Assembly: GCF_049319665.1 (NCBI RefSeq)
Contig: NZ_JBMOUD010000016.1
Location: 39,401-103,400, forward strand
Source: JBMOUD01 sp049319665
GTDB taxonomy: Bacteria > Pseudomonadota > Gammaproteobacteria > Enterobacterales > Enterobacteriaceae
DNA length: 64,000 nt
Direction of reading: 5' to 3'
Of the stretch, positions 1 through 9,604 are shown in pieces. The position numbers were made by a program, and so were the translations under genes. Position 1 is the stretch's first letter; every line of letters begins with the position of its first letter. Under the pieces are notes generated by a model that made no database searches, was not told the origin of the DNA, and saw only the letters and a program-made list of their open reading frames with translations.

Positions 1-1067
1 CCATTAGCAGAATCTTTACTCGCCTGGTTAATTTCTTCAAGTTTATAAAACTTGACCAACTTATCGAATGGGAATCGTCCCTCTTGATAAAACTTAATTA
101 ATTGCGGAATGGATATTTGTGGAATGGCATCTCCCATTAATACACCGATTATTTTCTTACTGCTGACCACTAATTGTCTAAAAGTATTGATATCCATATT
201 TTTAGAGGTCACGGCGACTGGAGCCATTGTGCCACGGGTGCGCATTGAATTTAGTGCGGTTTGCATCACGGCAGATATACCGGTGGTATCGACCGAATAA
301 TTAACGCCTAGCCCATCGGTTATCGCCTTAATTTGTTTGGTCGTATCGCCTGTGCTGCTGTCAACAAGATGCGTAGCGCCAAGCTGCTTGGCGATATCCA
401 GACGCGACTGATGAATGTCAACGGCGATAATCGTTGAACAGCCTGATATTTTTGCTGCCATCATTGCGGCCAGCCCAACGGCACCGGTACCAAAGATGGC
501 AATCGATGAACCCACCGTAGGTTTCAGGCCATTAATCACGGTCCCTAAACCGGTTAAAAAGCCGCATCCTAAGGTGCCAACCAGGCGTAAGTCAGCGCTC
601 TTATCTACCACGATAAGGTTGTTTTCTTTGGTTAAAGTATGGGTCGCAAAGGAAGATTGGTAGAAGAAGTTAGAAACCGGCGTGCCGTCTTCCTGATTAA
701 ATACGTGGCTACCGTCAGGGCGTGAACCGCTTGAGTTAAGGGCGGGCCAGTCGTTGCAGGCGGCAGGCAAACCGGTGCGGCAATTCGCGCAGTGGCCACA
801 ATAAGAATAAGACATCACTACATGGTCACCCACTTTGATATTCTTGACCTCGCTACCAACGAATTCAACAATACCCGCACCTTCGTGCCCTAATACGGCA
901 GGAAAAGGGATCGTCGAATCACCAATTCTTGTGGCCTCATCCGAATGGCAAATTCCTGATGCCACCAATTTAACGCGGACTTCATCTTCGCGTGGCTCAG
1001 CTAAACGTAAATTTTCTATCGTATAATCACCATGTATTTTACTGAGTAATGCAGCTTTTATTTTCAT
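1..1067 (-). CDS. Zinc-dependent alcohol dehydrogenase (partial, 3' end outside window)
   Basis: Read on the minus strand from ATG at 1067 and open for 355 codons to the window edge, so the last few codons are missing. It is a medium-chain, GroES-like zinc alcohol dehydrogenase. GICHSD near residue 37 gives the first catalytic zinc ligand, GHEGAG follows about 25 residues later, and a structural-zinc region starts YCGHCANC. The GTGAVG coenzyme loop opens the Rossmann half. The length and the CNDWP segment resemble aryl/benzyl-alcohol dehydrogenases oxidising primary alcohols with NAD. The substrate is not certain. No partner gene is visible because the neighbour (the ClC channel) is divergent. 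Confidence 0.85.
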   Translation of the reverse strand, partial: MKIKAALLSKIHGDYTIENLRLAEPREDEVRVKLVASGICHSDEATRIGDSTIPFPAVLGHEGAGIVEFVGSEVKNIKVGDHVVMSYSYCGHCANCRTGLPAACNDWPALNSSGSRPDGSHVFNQEDGTPVSNFFYQSSFATHTLTKENNLIVVDKSADLRLVGTLGCGFLTGLGTVINGLKPTVGSSIAIFGTGAVGLAAMMAAKISGCSTIIAVDIHQSRLDIAKQLGATHLVDSSTGDTTKQIKAITDGLGVNYSVDTTGISAVMQTALNSMRTRGTMAPVAVTSKNMDINTFRQLVVSSKKIIGVLMGDAIPQISIPQLIKFYQEGRFPFDKLVKFYKLEEINQASKDSAN

Positions 1068-1462
1068 GATCGGCCTTTATGATTTTAATAGAGTAGGGGG
1101 GGGTGTTATTAACCCTAGTAGATAGCCTTTCTCTTTTTTTAATCAAAAGTGTTGTTTTTGTTTTACGTGTTAAATATGCGAGCTGTGATTTGTTTTTATC
1201 AAAATAAAAATATTCAATGAATATCCTTATGCTTTGTTTTTCGCTATTTACCCTATATCTATTTTAAGCCGCTGGTAATAATTACATACTGTTACCGAAC
1301 GCTTAGCTTATTGCCTATGATGTCTATTTTTTGATTGCACATAAAAATGCTACTCTTGCCCGCGCACAGGTACTGAAGACGCCATAGGCTAAGGCACCGC
1401 AGACTGTGTAGAGTGAGCATCTCACGTAATGATAAAAATAAACTAACATCTGGCAGGCAACG
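1068..1462. other. Divergent intergenic region, no gene seen
   Basis: AT-rich spacer between the divergent alcohol dehydrogenase and the ClC channel. It must hold both promoters. There is a run of G near 1097-1104, but I see no convincing paired -35/-10, operator or small gene. Confidence 0.5.
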
Positions 1463-3160
1463 ATGAGTTTTAGGGTTCATGGGGCGGGGCATAAGACGGA
1501 GTGGGTGAATTTGTTGATTGCCATTCCGGTAGGGATCATTGCGGCATTGGTGACGGTCTGTTTTCGTCTGGCAATTTCAGCAATTAACGGCCTGATGTTT
1601 ACTGATGGGAGTGATATCACCAAAGCCTTTAATGAATACCCATGGATAACATGGCCGCTGGTTACCGCTGCTGGTGGGGTTATTGCGGGTTTAATTTTGC
1701 AGCAGGCCCTGCGTTATGAAGCGCGTCACGGGAAAATGCCCGATTATCTTGATGTCATCGATAAGCGCTTACCTGGCATCCCAGTAGTGAGTACCTTATT
1801 ACGCTCGCTCTCTTCTCTGGCAAGTATCGCCAGCGGGGGATCGATTGGGCGAGAAGGGGCAATGGTACAGTTGGCTGCGATGAGCGGCAGTTTATTTGCG
1901 CGCTTTTCTCGTTTTACCTTTCTGCGACAATCTGATGTTATCGCCATGGCCGCAGCCGGTGGGTTAGCTGCGGTTTATCATGCGCCTTTTGCTGGGGCGT
2001 TATTCGTCGCTGAGATAGCCTTCGGTGTCACGGCGGTACAGCGTTTAATCCCGCTATTTATTTCGGCCTCGGTAGCGGTACTAACAGTGAGATCTTTTTT
2101 CAGTTACGCGCCGCTGTACCTCTATTCTTCGGCAGTATTTAGCCCGTCGCCTTCGGCGATGTTAACGGTGTTAGCCATTGGTGCCGTCACCGGCATGATG
2201 GGGCCGCTATTTATTGGTGCTATTGATAAGGTTCGCGTGGCGATGCAGCCGTTACGTCATCCGGCACTGCGCTTAGGTATCGGCGGATTAGCCGTTGGGC
2301 TGGTGGCGATGATCTCTCCGCTGGTGTTGGGTAACGGTTATGAAGTCATAGGACTTATCTTTAACAATGGCGATTTACATCACTCCTTATTATTACTGCT
2401 GGTGCTGAAAATCGTCGCAACGGCCATTACAGTTGGTTCTGGTGCGGTGGGGGGATTGTTTACGCCTTCATTGTTGATTGGCGCTGCAAGCGGGGCGTTA
2501 GTATGCAGCCTGTTACAGGCAATGGGCTTTGATCCCGGCCCGGTTGGGCTTTACGCGGCGATTGGCATGAGTGCGCTGCTGGCAGCAACCAGCCACGCGC
2601 CGTTGATGTCGATTATGATGGCGTTTGAAATGACATTGAACAGTTCGTTGCTATTCCCGCTGATGTTGGCAACGGCTATCTCTTATATGGTGGCATCGCG
2701 GTTTAAATCCAGCGGTACCTATCCCGTATTAACGCGTTTGAATGCGCGCTTTGCTGCGAAAAATGAATTTGAGCAAGAGACTATCGCCTCGTTGTTGCAT
2801 CCGTGTTCGAAGATGTATGTCGATGCTTCACTAACCGACGTTGTGACCGAAGGACTCAAGCATCGCAATCGCTTTGTTTATATCGTCGATCGCCAAGAGC
2901 GTTTTCTCGGCGGCGTGCCGACCAATGTACTCGCCAGCGGCTTAATCGACGGCAGTATCAAGGCCAGTCAACCTATTGCACAGTTTATTGAAGAGGCATT
3001 TACCACGCTCTATCAATATGACAACTATGAGCAGGCATGGGCGATGTTTAGCCAGTCACCGCTCGAGCGTTTGCCGGTATTAGAAAACGCACAAAACCGG
3101 CGCTTGGTCGGCGTGATAACCAAGTCAGCGTTACTTAATAAAGCTAAAAGCTTCCTGTGA
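1463..3160 (+). CDS. clcB: ClcB-type ClC channel with C-terminal CBS domains
   Basis: A 565-residue inner-membrane ClC-family protein moving chloride or another small anion. GGSIGREG near residue 128 holds the gating glutamate. GGLFTP near 330 is the GxFxP anion-pathway motif. The N-terminal two thirds are repeated hydrophobic helices. The last ~130 residues are soluble and read as a CBS pair, which E. coli ClcB (about 418 residues) lacks. At the position of the ClcA internal proton glutamate, LFVAEIAF has Ile after the first Glu, as E. coli ClcB has Val, so a channel or uncoupled mode fits better than strict Cl/H exchange. It is a single gene followed by a terminator. Substrate and regulation by CBS ligands are inferred. 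Confidence 0.85.
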   Translation: MSFRVHGAGHKTEWVNLLIAIPVGIIAALVTVCFRLAISAINGLMFTDGSDITKAFNEYPWITWPLVTAAGGVIAGLILQQALRYEARHGKMPDYLDVIDKRLPGIPVVSTLLRSLSSLASIASGGSIGREGAMVQLAAMSGSLFARFSRFTFLRQSDVIAMAAAGGLAAVYHAPFAGALFVAEIAFGVTAVQRLIPLFISASVAVLTVRSFFSYAPLYLYSSAVFSPSPSAMLTVLAIGAVTGMMGPLFIGAIDKVRVAMQPLRHPALRLGIGGLAVGLVAMISPLVLGNGYEVIGLIFNNGDLHHSLLLLLVLKIVATAITVGSGAVGGLFTPSLLIGAASGALVCSLLQAMGFDPGPVGLYAAIGMSALLAATSHAPLMSIMMAFEMTLNSSLLFPLMLATAISYMVASRFKSSGTYPVLTRLNARFAAKNEFEQETIASLLHPCSKMYVDASLTDVVTEGLKHRNRFVYIVDRQERFLGGVPTNVLASGLIDGSIKASQPIAQFIEEAFTTLYQYDNYEQAWAMFSQSPLERLPVLENAQNRRLVGVITKSALLNKAKSFL

Positions 3161-3192
3161 ACCCTGCTTTAAAATCACACTCTCTTCTGTAT

Positions 3193-3222
3193 CTCAAGGC
3201 TAAAAATGGGTTTAGCCTTGAG
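3193..3222 (+). terminator. Terminator hairpin after the ClC gene
   Basis: A perfect 12-bp inverted repeat (CTCAAGGCTAAA at 3193-3204, its complement at 3211-3222) with a 6-base loop, 33 bases after the stop. The T-tract is poor but the position fits a terminator. Confidence 0.65.
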
Positions 3223-3619
3223 AGGTATCCCTTCTTTCCTCTATATCTGTCTACGATTTGCCACCAATAGCCCGTTTAAATCCCGGCATAAGCTAATAGC
3301 AAAAAAATATATATTTCATCTATCTCAATTCATGGTCATTGTGACTAAAACATGACAAACAAAAATGAATTTAATATTGGTGATTTACCTCACACTATTT
3401 TTGAAAATACTTTTACTGCTATCTATTTTTTAAAACAAAGTCTGCTTATTAAATGTAAATATATTAACAACCATTAAAAGAATTTTATTTAGGTTAAGGC
3501 GTACATAAATTGACATAAAGCGGGCGTTTTTAAGTCAAATTGCACCGATTTGGTGCTACGGCACCGCTCAAGTGCATGAGCTTATCTTAAAAGTGCATAT
3601 AATCATGTAGTTATAAATT

Positions 3620-3645
3620 CTTATTTGTTACTTTTTGTTACAATC
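3620..3645 (+). promoter_or_regulatory. Candidate OmpR tandem binding site upstream of the porin
   Basis: Two GTTAC elements at 3627-3631 and 3637-3641 lie exactly 10 bp apart in a T-rich context. OmpR binds E. coli ompF/ompC upstream regions as 10-bp direct half-sites containing GTTAC. The site is about 180 bp upstream of the porin start, in a 660-bp spacer (3161-3821) with no gene. The promoter itself was not pinned down. Functional assignment is inference. Confidence 0.4.
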
Positions 3646-3821
3646 ATTTTCGTGAATTTAACCTTGTAGGCGCAACTTTTCCATTTTAACTTTTTGTGCT
3701 TAGTGGTAGTGTTCATGTCGATTTACAAATAGACGCAAATACAAATACTAAGAAACCTTCGGCTTCATATTTAAAATATGGGCAATGGGACACCTTTATC
3801 TAAATCTAGGAAAATAAAATA

Positions 3822-4940
3822 ATGATGAAGCGCAGTGCGTTGGCCGTAGCGGTCGCTCTTATTGTTGTGTCCGGTGCAACACAGGCAACAGAGATTTATA
3901 ATAAAGACGGTAACCAGCTGGATCTTTACGGCCGTGCAAATGGTAAGCATTATTTCAGTAAAGATAAGTCGAACGATGGTGATAAAACTTACGTTCGTTT
4001 CGGCTTCAAAGGCCAGACTAAAATTAATGATACTCTGACTGGTTATGGCCAGTGGGAATATCAGGCGCAGGCTAACAATGCTGAAGCTCAAGGTGATGAA
4101 GGCAATAAAACCCGTCTGGGCTTTGCCGGTCTGAAATTCGGCCAATGGGGTTCATTCGACTACGGCCGTAACTACGGCGTAGTGTATGACGCAATTGGCT
4201 ACACCGATATGCTGCCAGAATTTGGTGGCGATACCGCTTATAGCGATAACTTCATGGTAGGTCGTTCAAGCGGCCTGGCAACTTATCGTAATAAAAACTT
4301 CTTCGGTCTGGTTGATGGCCTGAACATTGCCTTGCAGTATCAGGGTAAAAATGACTCCGTCACTCCTAAAGCTGACGGCAATAACAACCGTCCTGACTCT
4401 AAATCTAACGGAGACGGCTTCGGTGGTTCCTTGGCTTATGAAGATATTGGCGGTACAGGCATTGGTGCTGTTATCGCTGGGTCATCTTCTGACAGAACAA
4501 GCCGTCAGAAAGCCTCTGTTTACGGTACAGGTGATAGAGCTAACGCGTGGGCAACTGGCCTGAAGTATGACGCTAACCAGGTTTATCTGGCCGCGATGTT
4601 TAACGAAACAACTAATCAGACTGCGTTTAAAGGCAAAGTAAACGGCACGTCGATTGCTGGTTACGCGCATAAAACCCAGGGTGTTGAATTGGTTGCACAG
4701 TATCAATTCGAGAATGGCCTGCGTCCATCTATCGCTTATGTCCAATCAAAAGCGAAAGATATTGAAAACGGTGTAGGCGATGTAGATTTGATTAAATACT
4801 ACGACATCGGCGCAACTTACTACTTCAACAAAAACATGTACACCTATGTTGATTACCAGATCAATGCGTTGAGTGATAACAACAAGCTGGGTCTGAGCAA
4901 CAAAGATGTGGTTGCAGTATCTCTGACTTACCGCTTCTAA
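3822..4940 (+). CDS. OmpC/OmpF-class general porin
   Basis: A 372-residue trimeric outer-membrane porin for small hydrophilic solutes. A signal peptide starts MMKRSALAVAVALIVVSG and is cleaved near ATQAT/E. The mature start DLYGRANGKHYFS and the constriction-loop motif PEFGGD are diagnostic of enterobacterial porins. The barrel ends in the strand VSLTYRF with terminal Phe needed for BAM assembly. Two adjacent ATGs (3822, 3825) could serve as start, after AGGAAAATAAAAT. A strong terminator follows, so it is monocistronic. I cannot tell OmpC from OmpF or another paralogue from sequence alone. Confidence 0.93.
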   Translation: MMKRSALAVAVALIVVSGATQATEIYNKDGNQLDLYGRANGKHYFSKDKSNDGDKTYVRFGFKGQTKINDTLTGYGQWEYQAQANNAEAQGDEGNKTRLGFAGLKFGQWGSFDYGRNYGVVYDAIGYTDMLPEFGGDTAYSDNFMVGRSSGLATYRNKNFFGLVDGLNIALQYQGKNDSVTPKADGNNNRPDSKSNGDGFGGSLAYEDIGGTGIGAVIAGSSSDRTSRQKASVYGTGDRANAWATGLKYDANQVYLAAMFNETTNQTAFKGKVNGTSIAGYAHKTQGVELVAQYQFENGLRPSIAYVQSKAKDIENGVGDVDLIKYYDIGATYYFNKNMYTYVDYQINALSDNNKLGLSNKDVVAVSLTYRF

Positions 4941-4986
4941 GTTGTACTAACGAGTTATTACCTTTTCTGTGTCGAAAATGTAATGC

Positions 4987-5016
4987 AAGGCGGGGCTCTC
5001 GAGCCCCGCCTTTTTC
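4987..5016 (+). terminator. Rho-independent terminator of the porin
   Basis: GC-rich inverted repeat AAGGCGGGGCTC (4987-4998) with its complement at 5001-5012, followed by a T-run. It lies between convergent genes and could also serve the acyltransferase on the other strand. Confidence 0.9.
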
Positions 5017-5039
5017 TTTGCTACTTGGTGATTGCTATA

Positions 5040-6302
5040 TCAAGCGGCCGCTTTGGTATGTGGGAAACAACGCAGCAGTAATTTGCGCATTCTGACCACA
5101 AACTGCTCCTGGAATAGCAAACAAACGGCAATGGTTATAGCCATATAAATCAGATATCCCACCACCGAAAGCTGTACGTTGCCAGCGGCGGCAATACAGG
5201 CGTTCCAATCTTTAAAGCAGGTCATCGGGGCACCGCGAACCAGCTGTTCTAATGTGCGGAATAGGTTAAAGATCGGCACATGGAAGGCAAAAATAGACAG
5301 CGATGCTGCGCCCAGTCGAGGTGACCAGTGCCGTAGCCAGCTGCTGTTCGGATCACGAGCCATGGCGCTGAGATAGACCAGACAAACCTGCGCCGGTAGC
5401 AACAAGCCATTGTGCAACATGAAATACCAGTAGCGTGCACCGTGAGTAAACAGGGCGGTGGCAACGCCAAAGCATAGCAAAATACCGACAACCATTAGAC
5501 CGCGTATCGTGCCGTTGGGGAGCATTCCCGTTTGTTGGTGCTGGCGGAATAGCGCGTAAGCCACAATGCCGGCGAGGAACTCGGGTAGACGCAGCAGCGG
5601 GTTACGTTGCAACAAGCCGGTAAACGGCATGCCGTATTGATGCTGCCACACAACATAGATCGGTGGGACGAGGTACACCAGCATAATGATCCCTAGCCAT
5701 AGCCATTTTCGACGTACCGCCAATAGCTTAGGGGCGAGGAATGGGAATAAAAGATAAAAGAAGAACAGCGTCGATAATGACCACAGTGGCGCGTTGAAAG
5801 TCAGGAAATAGGGGTTCCAAGCCTGCAACATAAACATCTGCAAGAACACATTAAATGACAACTGTATATTGGTCATGTAATGGCGGAAAAGCTCAGGATG
5901 CGTGCCGCCTAATTCTGAATTGGTATCATAAATCACAAATCGCAGACTGGCCGTTGGGCCTTGCGGGGGAATAGACAGCCAATGCATAAAGGTCACGACC
6001 AACATTGACGTCACCAGTGCTACGATATGAATTGGGTACAGATTGCAAAAGCGTTTGGTTAGGAAGCTTCGCCCTGATTCGCGCATGACATTGCCATTAA
6101 AATAGACATGGGTCAGCAAGAAACCAGAGAGCACGAAAAATGTACTGGTGGCGAAAAAACCCATACTGGTAAATTCTGCCAGGAAGGGAATAGTAAAACG
6201 CTGCGGGTATTGATGCAGTGTGTGGTAAATCATGACATAGCAGCCTAAAAGAAAGCGCAACCACTCAAGCCCAATAAAGCGTTGTTTCGATGCTTTCTGC
6301 AT
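5040..6302 (-). CDS. Membrane acyltransferase (acyltransferase-3, OafA/YrhL type)
   Basis: About 420 residues with ten or so hydrophobic helices and the acyltransferase-3 opening GLEWLRFLLGCYVMIYHT, containing the conserved histidine in the first helix. Family members transfer acetyl or other acyl groups from the cytoplasm to periplasmic glycans such as O-antigen sugars. I prefer the ATG at 6302 because CGGAGAAAACAG directly precedes it. The ATG at 6320 has a poorer site. It stands alone, so the glycan acceptor is unknown. There is no SGNH extension. Confidence 0.8.
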   Translation of the reverse strand: MQKASKQRFIGLEWLRFLLGCYVMIYHTLHQYPQRFTIPFLAEFTSMGFFATSTFFVLSGFLLTHVYFNGNVMRESGRSFLTKRFCNLYPIHIVALVTSMLVVTFMHWLSIPPQGPTASLRFVIYDTNSELGGTHPELFRHYMTNIQLSFNVFLQMFMLQAWNPYFLTFNAPLWSLSTLFFFYLLFPFLAPKLLAVRRKWLWLGIIMLVYLVPPIYVVWQHQYGMPFTGLLQRNPLLRLPEFLAGIVAYALFRQHQQTGMLPNGTIRGLMVVGILLCFGVATALFTHGARYWYFMLHNGLLLPAQVCLVYLSAMARDPNSSWLRHWSPRLGAASLSIFAFHVPIFNLFRTLEQLVRGAPMTCFKDWNACIAAAGNVQLSVVGYLIYMAITIAVCLLFQEQFVVRMRKLLLRCFPHTKAAA

Positions 6303-6486
6303 CTGTTTTCTCCGAAACATAAATTTTCCGGAGAATTATACCCGTCATTTTAAATTGAATTGTCAGCTAAGCGTCAAGTAAACGTAAAGTAAACACATGA
6401 TGGTGCGTTGGAAAATTCTTAAGTATCAGTGGTATATAAACGGATCATAAATGAAACTTAAATTTTAAATAAATCCCTTTACTTAG

Positions 6487-6533
6487 TGCAATACATTAGA
6501 AATTTTTGATATATGAGCTTTTAATGTATTGCA
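6487..6533. promoter_or_regulatory. 12-bp perfect inverted repeat upstream of the inverse autotransporter
   Basis: TGCAATACATTA at 6487-6498 is exactly inverted at 6522-6533 with a 23-base spacer, about 100 bp before the inverse autotransporter start. It could be a split operator or an mRNA leader hairpin. Upstream, AAGTAAAC occurs at 6376 and again 11 bp later. No regulator can be named. Confidence 0.4.
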
Positions 6534-6634
6534 TAGACGGAGGGTGCTGATATTCATCTGTACCATTCAGGTTTTGACTTGAAATATTATCTTCATTGGC
6601 TAAGATCAACGCTGATTCTTAAATTGAATAGAGT

Positions 6635-8191
6635 ATGACAGACGTAACTTCACTCCCTTGGGCGACAATTTCTCGGATTCGCCTTCCCATGCTAAAGATC
6701 GGTTTTCGCCTTATCGCGTCGCTCTTACCACTGAATGCGTCAGCGCTGATACTGGATAATTCGCCGCTCATACAGCTTCCGGTGGATGATTCCGCACCCG
6801 CGAGCGAGAACAACTCAATATTTAACGCCGGGCCAATGCAGCTATCTGCCCTGCCAATTTCATCTAATACCGACTCCGCCGCTGATAATGACTCAGCGCT
6901 GCCCGATTTAGGCAGTTCGTCGAATCATTCCGGGGATAACGTCGCCAAAAAATTCGAAACGCAAATCGCGACGGCGTTAAAAGAGTTTGGCGAAGGGAGC
7001 AAAGCCAGTACCAGTGACGATCCGCTCAGGGAACAGGCTGAATCTTTGGCATTGCAGCAGGCTGCGCGATTGATGCAGAAAAAAACTAGCAGCTTACTTT
7101 CCCCGCTGGGGACAGCATCGATGAATCTTGATGTTAGCGGCGGCACGCTGGCTGGCAGTTCAGGCCAATTACTGAGTCCGTTATTACAATCGGCAGATAG
7201 GCTGACTTATAGCCAGGTAGGACTACAGCACACCAGTGATGCCAATATTGGTAACTTCGGTCTTGGCCAGCGCTGGTCTCGTGGCCATTGGATGCTGGGC
7301 TACAACGCGTTTGTTGATAATGATTTTACTCATGATCAGAGTCGTGGCAGCTTAGGCGCAGAAGCCTGGACTGATTATCTGCATTTTTCAGCCAATTATT
7401 ATCATCCGTTTTCTTCTTTTAAAGCCAAATATGCGGACTCTACGCTGATGCGTCGGCAGGCTGCCGGCTATGACATCACGACCAAAGGCTATTTGCCATT
7501 CTATCGCCAGCTTGGCGCGAGTATTAGCTTCGAGCAATATCAGGGGAATCAAGTCGATTTATTAGGCAACGGCGTTTATCAAAACAATCCGTCGGCGATG
7601 TCTTTAGGCGTAAATTACACGCCGGTGCCGCTGGTGACCTTTAAGGCAGAACATAAGCAAGGGCAGGCGGGAGATAATCAGGATGTGGTCAACATGACGC
7701 TCAATTACCGTCTTGGTGTACCTCTCGCCCAACAGCTTTCTCCTGACTATGTAGCACAGGCGCATTCATTGCGCGGCAGTCGTTTAGATACTGTCGAGCG
7801 TAACAATCTGCCGGTATTAGAATACCGCCAGCGAAAAACGTTGTCGGTATTTTTAGCCACGCCGCCGTGGGTACTACAAGCGGGGGATAACTTGCCGCTC
7901 AAACTCGATGTACGTGCCGTAAATAGCATCAGCGCATTGAGCTGGCAGGGCGATACGCAAGCATTGAGTCTGACGCCACCGCACAATAATCGTGACGTCA
8001 ACGGTTGGAGTGTGATTATGCCCGCGTGGGATGACACACCGGGAGCAAGCAATACTTATCGCTTATCTGTCACGGTAGTGGATAACAAACACCAACAGGT
8101 GACATCGAATTGGATCACCCTGAGCGTGGCACAACCTTTATCCGCGAGTATTTCTTCCGAGGCATTTAGCCTGGCACCGGCGACGCAGTAA
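6635..8191 (+). CDS. Short inverse autotransporter (intimin/invasin beta-barrel family, YchO/InvI-like)
   Basis: 518 residues. After a signal-like N-terminus and a Ser/Asp-rich linker comes the inverse autotransporter barrel (about 150-370), with SRGHWMLGYNAFVDND and the repeated aromatic strands of intimin/invasin barrels. The C-terminal ~140 residues form one Ig-like region and the protein stops there, without the tandem passenger domains of invasin or YeeJ. This size matches YchO/InvI-like proteins more than adhesins. The start is uncertain: ATG 6635 has a weak ribosome site, and the in-frame Met at 6689 (MLKIGFRLIASLLP) would give a cleaner signal peptide. Role in surface or envelope function is inferred. 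Confidence 0.8.
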   Translation: MTDVTSLPWATISRIRLPMLKIGFRLIASLLPLNASALILDNSPLIQLPVDDSAPASENNSIFNAGPMQLSALPISSNTDSAADNDSALPDLGSSSNHSGDNVAKKFETQIATALKEFGEGSKASTSDDPLREQAESLALQQAARLMQKKTSSLLSPLGTASMNLDVSGGTLAGSSGQLLSPLLQSADRLTYSQVGLQHTSDANIGNFGLGQRWSRGHWMLGYNAFVDNDFTHDQSRGSLGAEAWTDYLHFSANYYHPFSSFKAKYADSTLMRRQAAGYDITTKGYLPFYRQLGASISFEQYQGNQVDLLGNGVYQNNPSAMSLGVNYTPVPLVTFKAEHKQGQAGDNQDVVNMTLNYRLGVPLAQQLSPDYVAQAHSLRGSRLDTVERNNLPVLEYRQRKTLSVFLATPPWVLQAGDNLPLKLDVRAVNSISALSWQGDTQALSLTPPHNNRDVNGWSVIMPAWDDTPGASNTYRLSVTVVDNKHQQVTSNWITLSVAQPLSASISSEAFSLAPATQ

Positions 8192-8237
8192 ATATTCTAT
8201 AACGCTGCGTAAAGCCGGTGGGTGCCGACGGTTAAGA

Positions 8238-8624
8238 TTACAGGCTGTGGATGTCGATACCATCGCCGATATTACTGTTTTGATAGTAGCTGTGCGGCAC
8301 TTCAACCTGATATTTGTTTGTGCCGTGCGCGACTTCAAGAATATAGCGCTCGTGATCATAAGAGTGGATCGGCATAAAGCCAAAAAAACCTTCCGCCGCG
8401 CTTATGCTACGTGAAGACGGGATAGCGTAACGGTGCACGATCATTGCTCTGAGCGGCGGGTTCTTACTTGATAGTGTATTCCAGGTTTGAATAATTGGCT
8501 GATTCACGGCTTGAGTGAGCGAGCGAAGAGCAGTGGTGGCCAGCGAGTGTAAATGCGCCACACCGGCTTTAAACGTCGCCACTGAATTCCAGGATGAAGC
8601 GTTATCGGGGGTATATTTTGACAT
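8238..8624 (-). CDS. Hypothetical protein, 128 residues
   Basis: Not recognised. A soluble protein with Ser/Thr-rich N-terminal half and an aromatic C-terminal half (AAEGFFGFMPIHSYDHERY). There is no signal peptide or membrane segment. A clear GAGGT ribosome site precedes ATG at 8624, which supports translation. It is convergent with the inverse autotransporter gene and upstream of fhuF on the same strand, but with its own spacer. Confidence 0.55.
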   Translation of the reverse strand: MSKYTPDNASSWNSVATFKAGVAHLHSLATTALRSLTQAVNQPIIQTWNTLSSKNPPLRAMIVHRYAIPSSRSISAAEGFFGFMPIHSYDHERYILEVAHGTNKYQVEVPHSYYQNSNIGDGIDIHSL

Positions 8625-8769
8625 AATCGATACCTCGTTGGTCTATGTCACCCGATTACACACGTTTTCCTTATCGATAATCCAATCACTTATTGCACTA
8701 AGTTAAGCCAAAATAGCTATTTAGGTTTATCTCAGCGATTTACTCCAGAAAATATCGCTAATTAAACAC

Positions 8770-9522
8770 TTATTCCACCGTCGTTCGGCGGCGTTTTTTT
8801 GCTAACTCCAGCGGACAAGTGCTGCAAATTTCATGATCGGCCAGTTCATAACGTAGACAACACTGACGACGATAACGAATGCTATTAGGATCGCTTGGAT
8901 TTTCAGCACGTACAGGGTCAATCAGCGGATTTTTGCTGCCATCACTCAGGAGACGGGCGTTTAATAAGGCCCGGCCATCGCGGATATCAGCATTAACCAG
9001 CAGGGCTTGTTCAATTCCCCAGGCAATACGGACGCCAGCATTACTCCAATATATACCTGGTTTTAGGCCCGAAACCTCGGCCATTGACTGGCATACTGCG
9101 CGTAAATGCTGCTCGATCATCACATCAAAACGTGCCAAGGGTAGCCCCGCAAGATAAGGCTCGCCGGGACCATCGAAATAGATTTGCTCTGGCAGGCCGT
9201 TTTCTTGCAGCGTCAAAAATATCCGCTCTGCCGCGATAGGCAACTGCCAATTATGGCTCAATGAAACAATCACCCAACTTGGCAGCAGCATGGCAAAGTA
9301 CCACTGTGACCACATTGAGACTCGCGCTCGTAGTTGCACTGGGTCGGCGTCTGGGCCTAAATGCACATCTAAATAGCGCTGTAGTACGCGGGCACAGCCT
9401 TCTGGCGTCGTTAATTGCTGCATTGACCATGCATTCTCAACCTCAGGTGTTAAAGGTTTTAGCCTCTCAGCAACCCAGTTAAGTGGCCCTGAGCTGAGAT
9501 CATCGATGATTGTTTGCATCAT
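8770..9522 (-). CDS. fhuF: FhuF siderophore-iron reductase
   Basis: About 250 residues with the FhuF signature at the C-terminus: CC-x10-C-x2-C (Cys 221, 222, 233 and 236, counted from the ATG at 9522), which binds an unusual [2Fe-2S] cluster. FhuF reduces ferric hydroxamate siderophores in the cytoplasm to release iron. A TTG at 9537 would add five residues but has no ribosome site, so the ATG pair at 9519-9522 is preferred. It is monocistronic here, with no fhuACDB nearby, as in E. coli. A Fur-like site lies upstream. Confidence 0.92.
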   Translation of the reverse strand: MMQTIIDDLSSGPLNWVAERLKPLTPEVENAWSMQQLTTPEGCARVLQRYLDVHLGPDADPVQLRARVSMWSQWYFAMLLPSWVIVSLSHNWQLPIAAERIFLTLQENGLPEQIYFDGPGEPYLAGLPLARFDVMIEQHLRAVCQSMAEVSGLKPGIYWSNAGVRIAWGIEQALLVNADIRDGRALLNARLLSDGSKNPLIDPVRAENPSDPNSIRYRRQCCLRYELADHEICSTCPLELAKKRRRTTVE

Positions 9523-9585
9523 GCTGAATCTAACCAAGCGAGGAAAATAATGAATAGTATTATCGCAGGATAACTAAACATGACT

Positions 9586-9604
9586 ACAAATGGTAATCAT
9601 TTCT
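9586..9604 (-). promoter_or_regulatory. Candidate Fur box for fhuF
   Basis: The 19-base stretch at 9586-9604 contains TAATCATT in register with the Fur consensus and matches it at 12 of 19 positions by eye. It sits 64 bp upstream of the fhuF ATG. E. coli fhuF is Fur-repressed, so the location fits. The match is moderate. Confidence 0.4.

Noticed and set aside
3500..3821. micF-like small RNA next to the porin
   Set aside because: I looked for a divergent RNA with a terminator and porin-leader complementarity and could not find one by eye.
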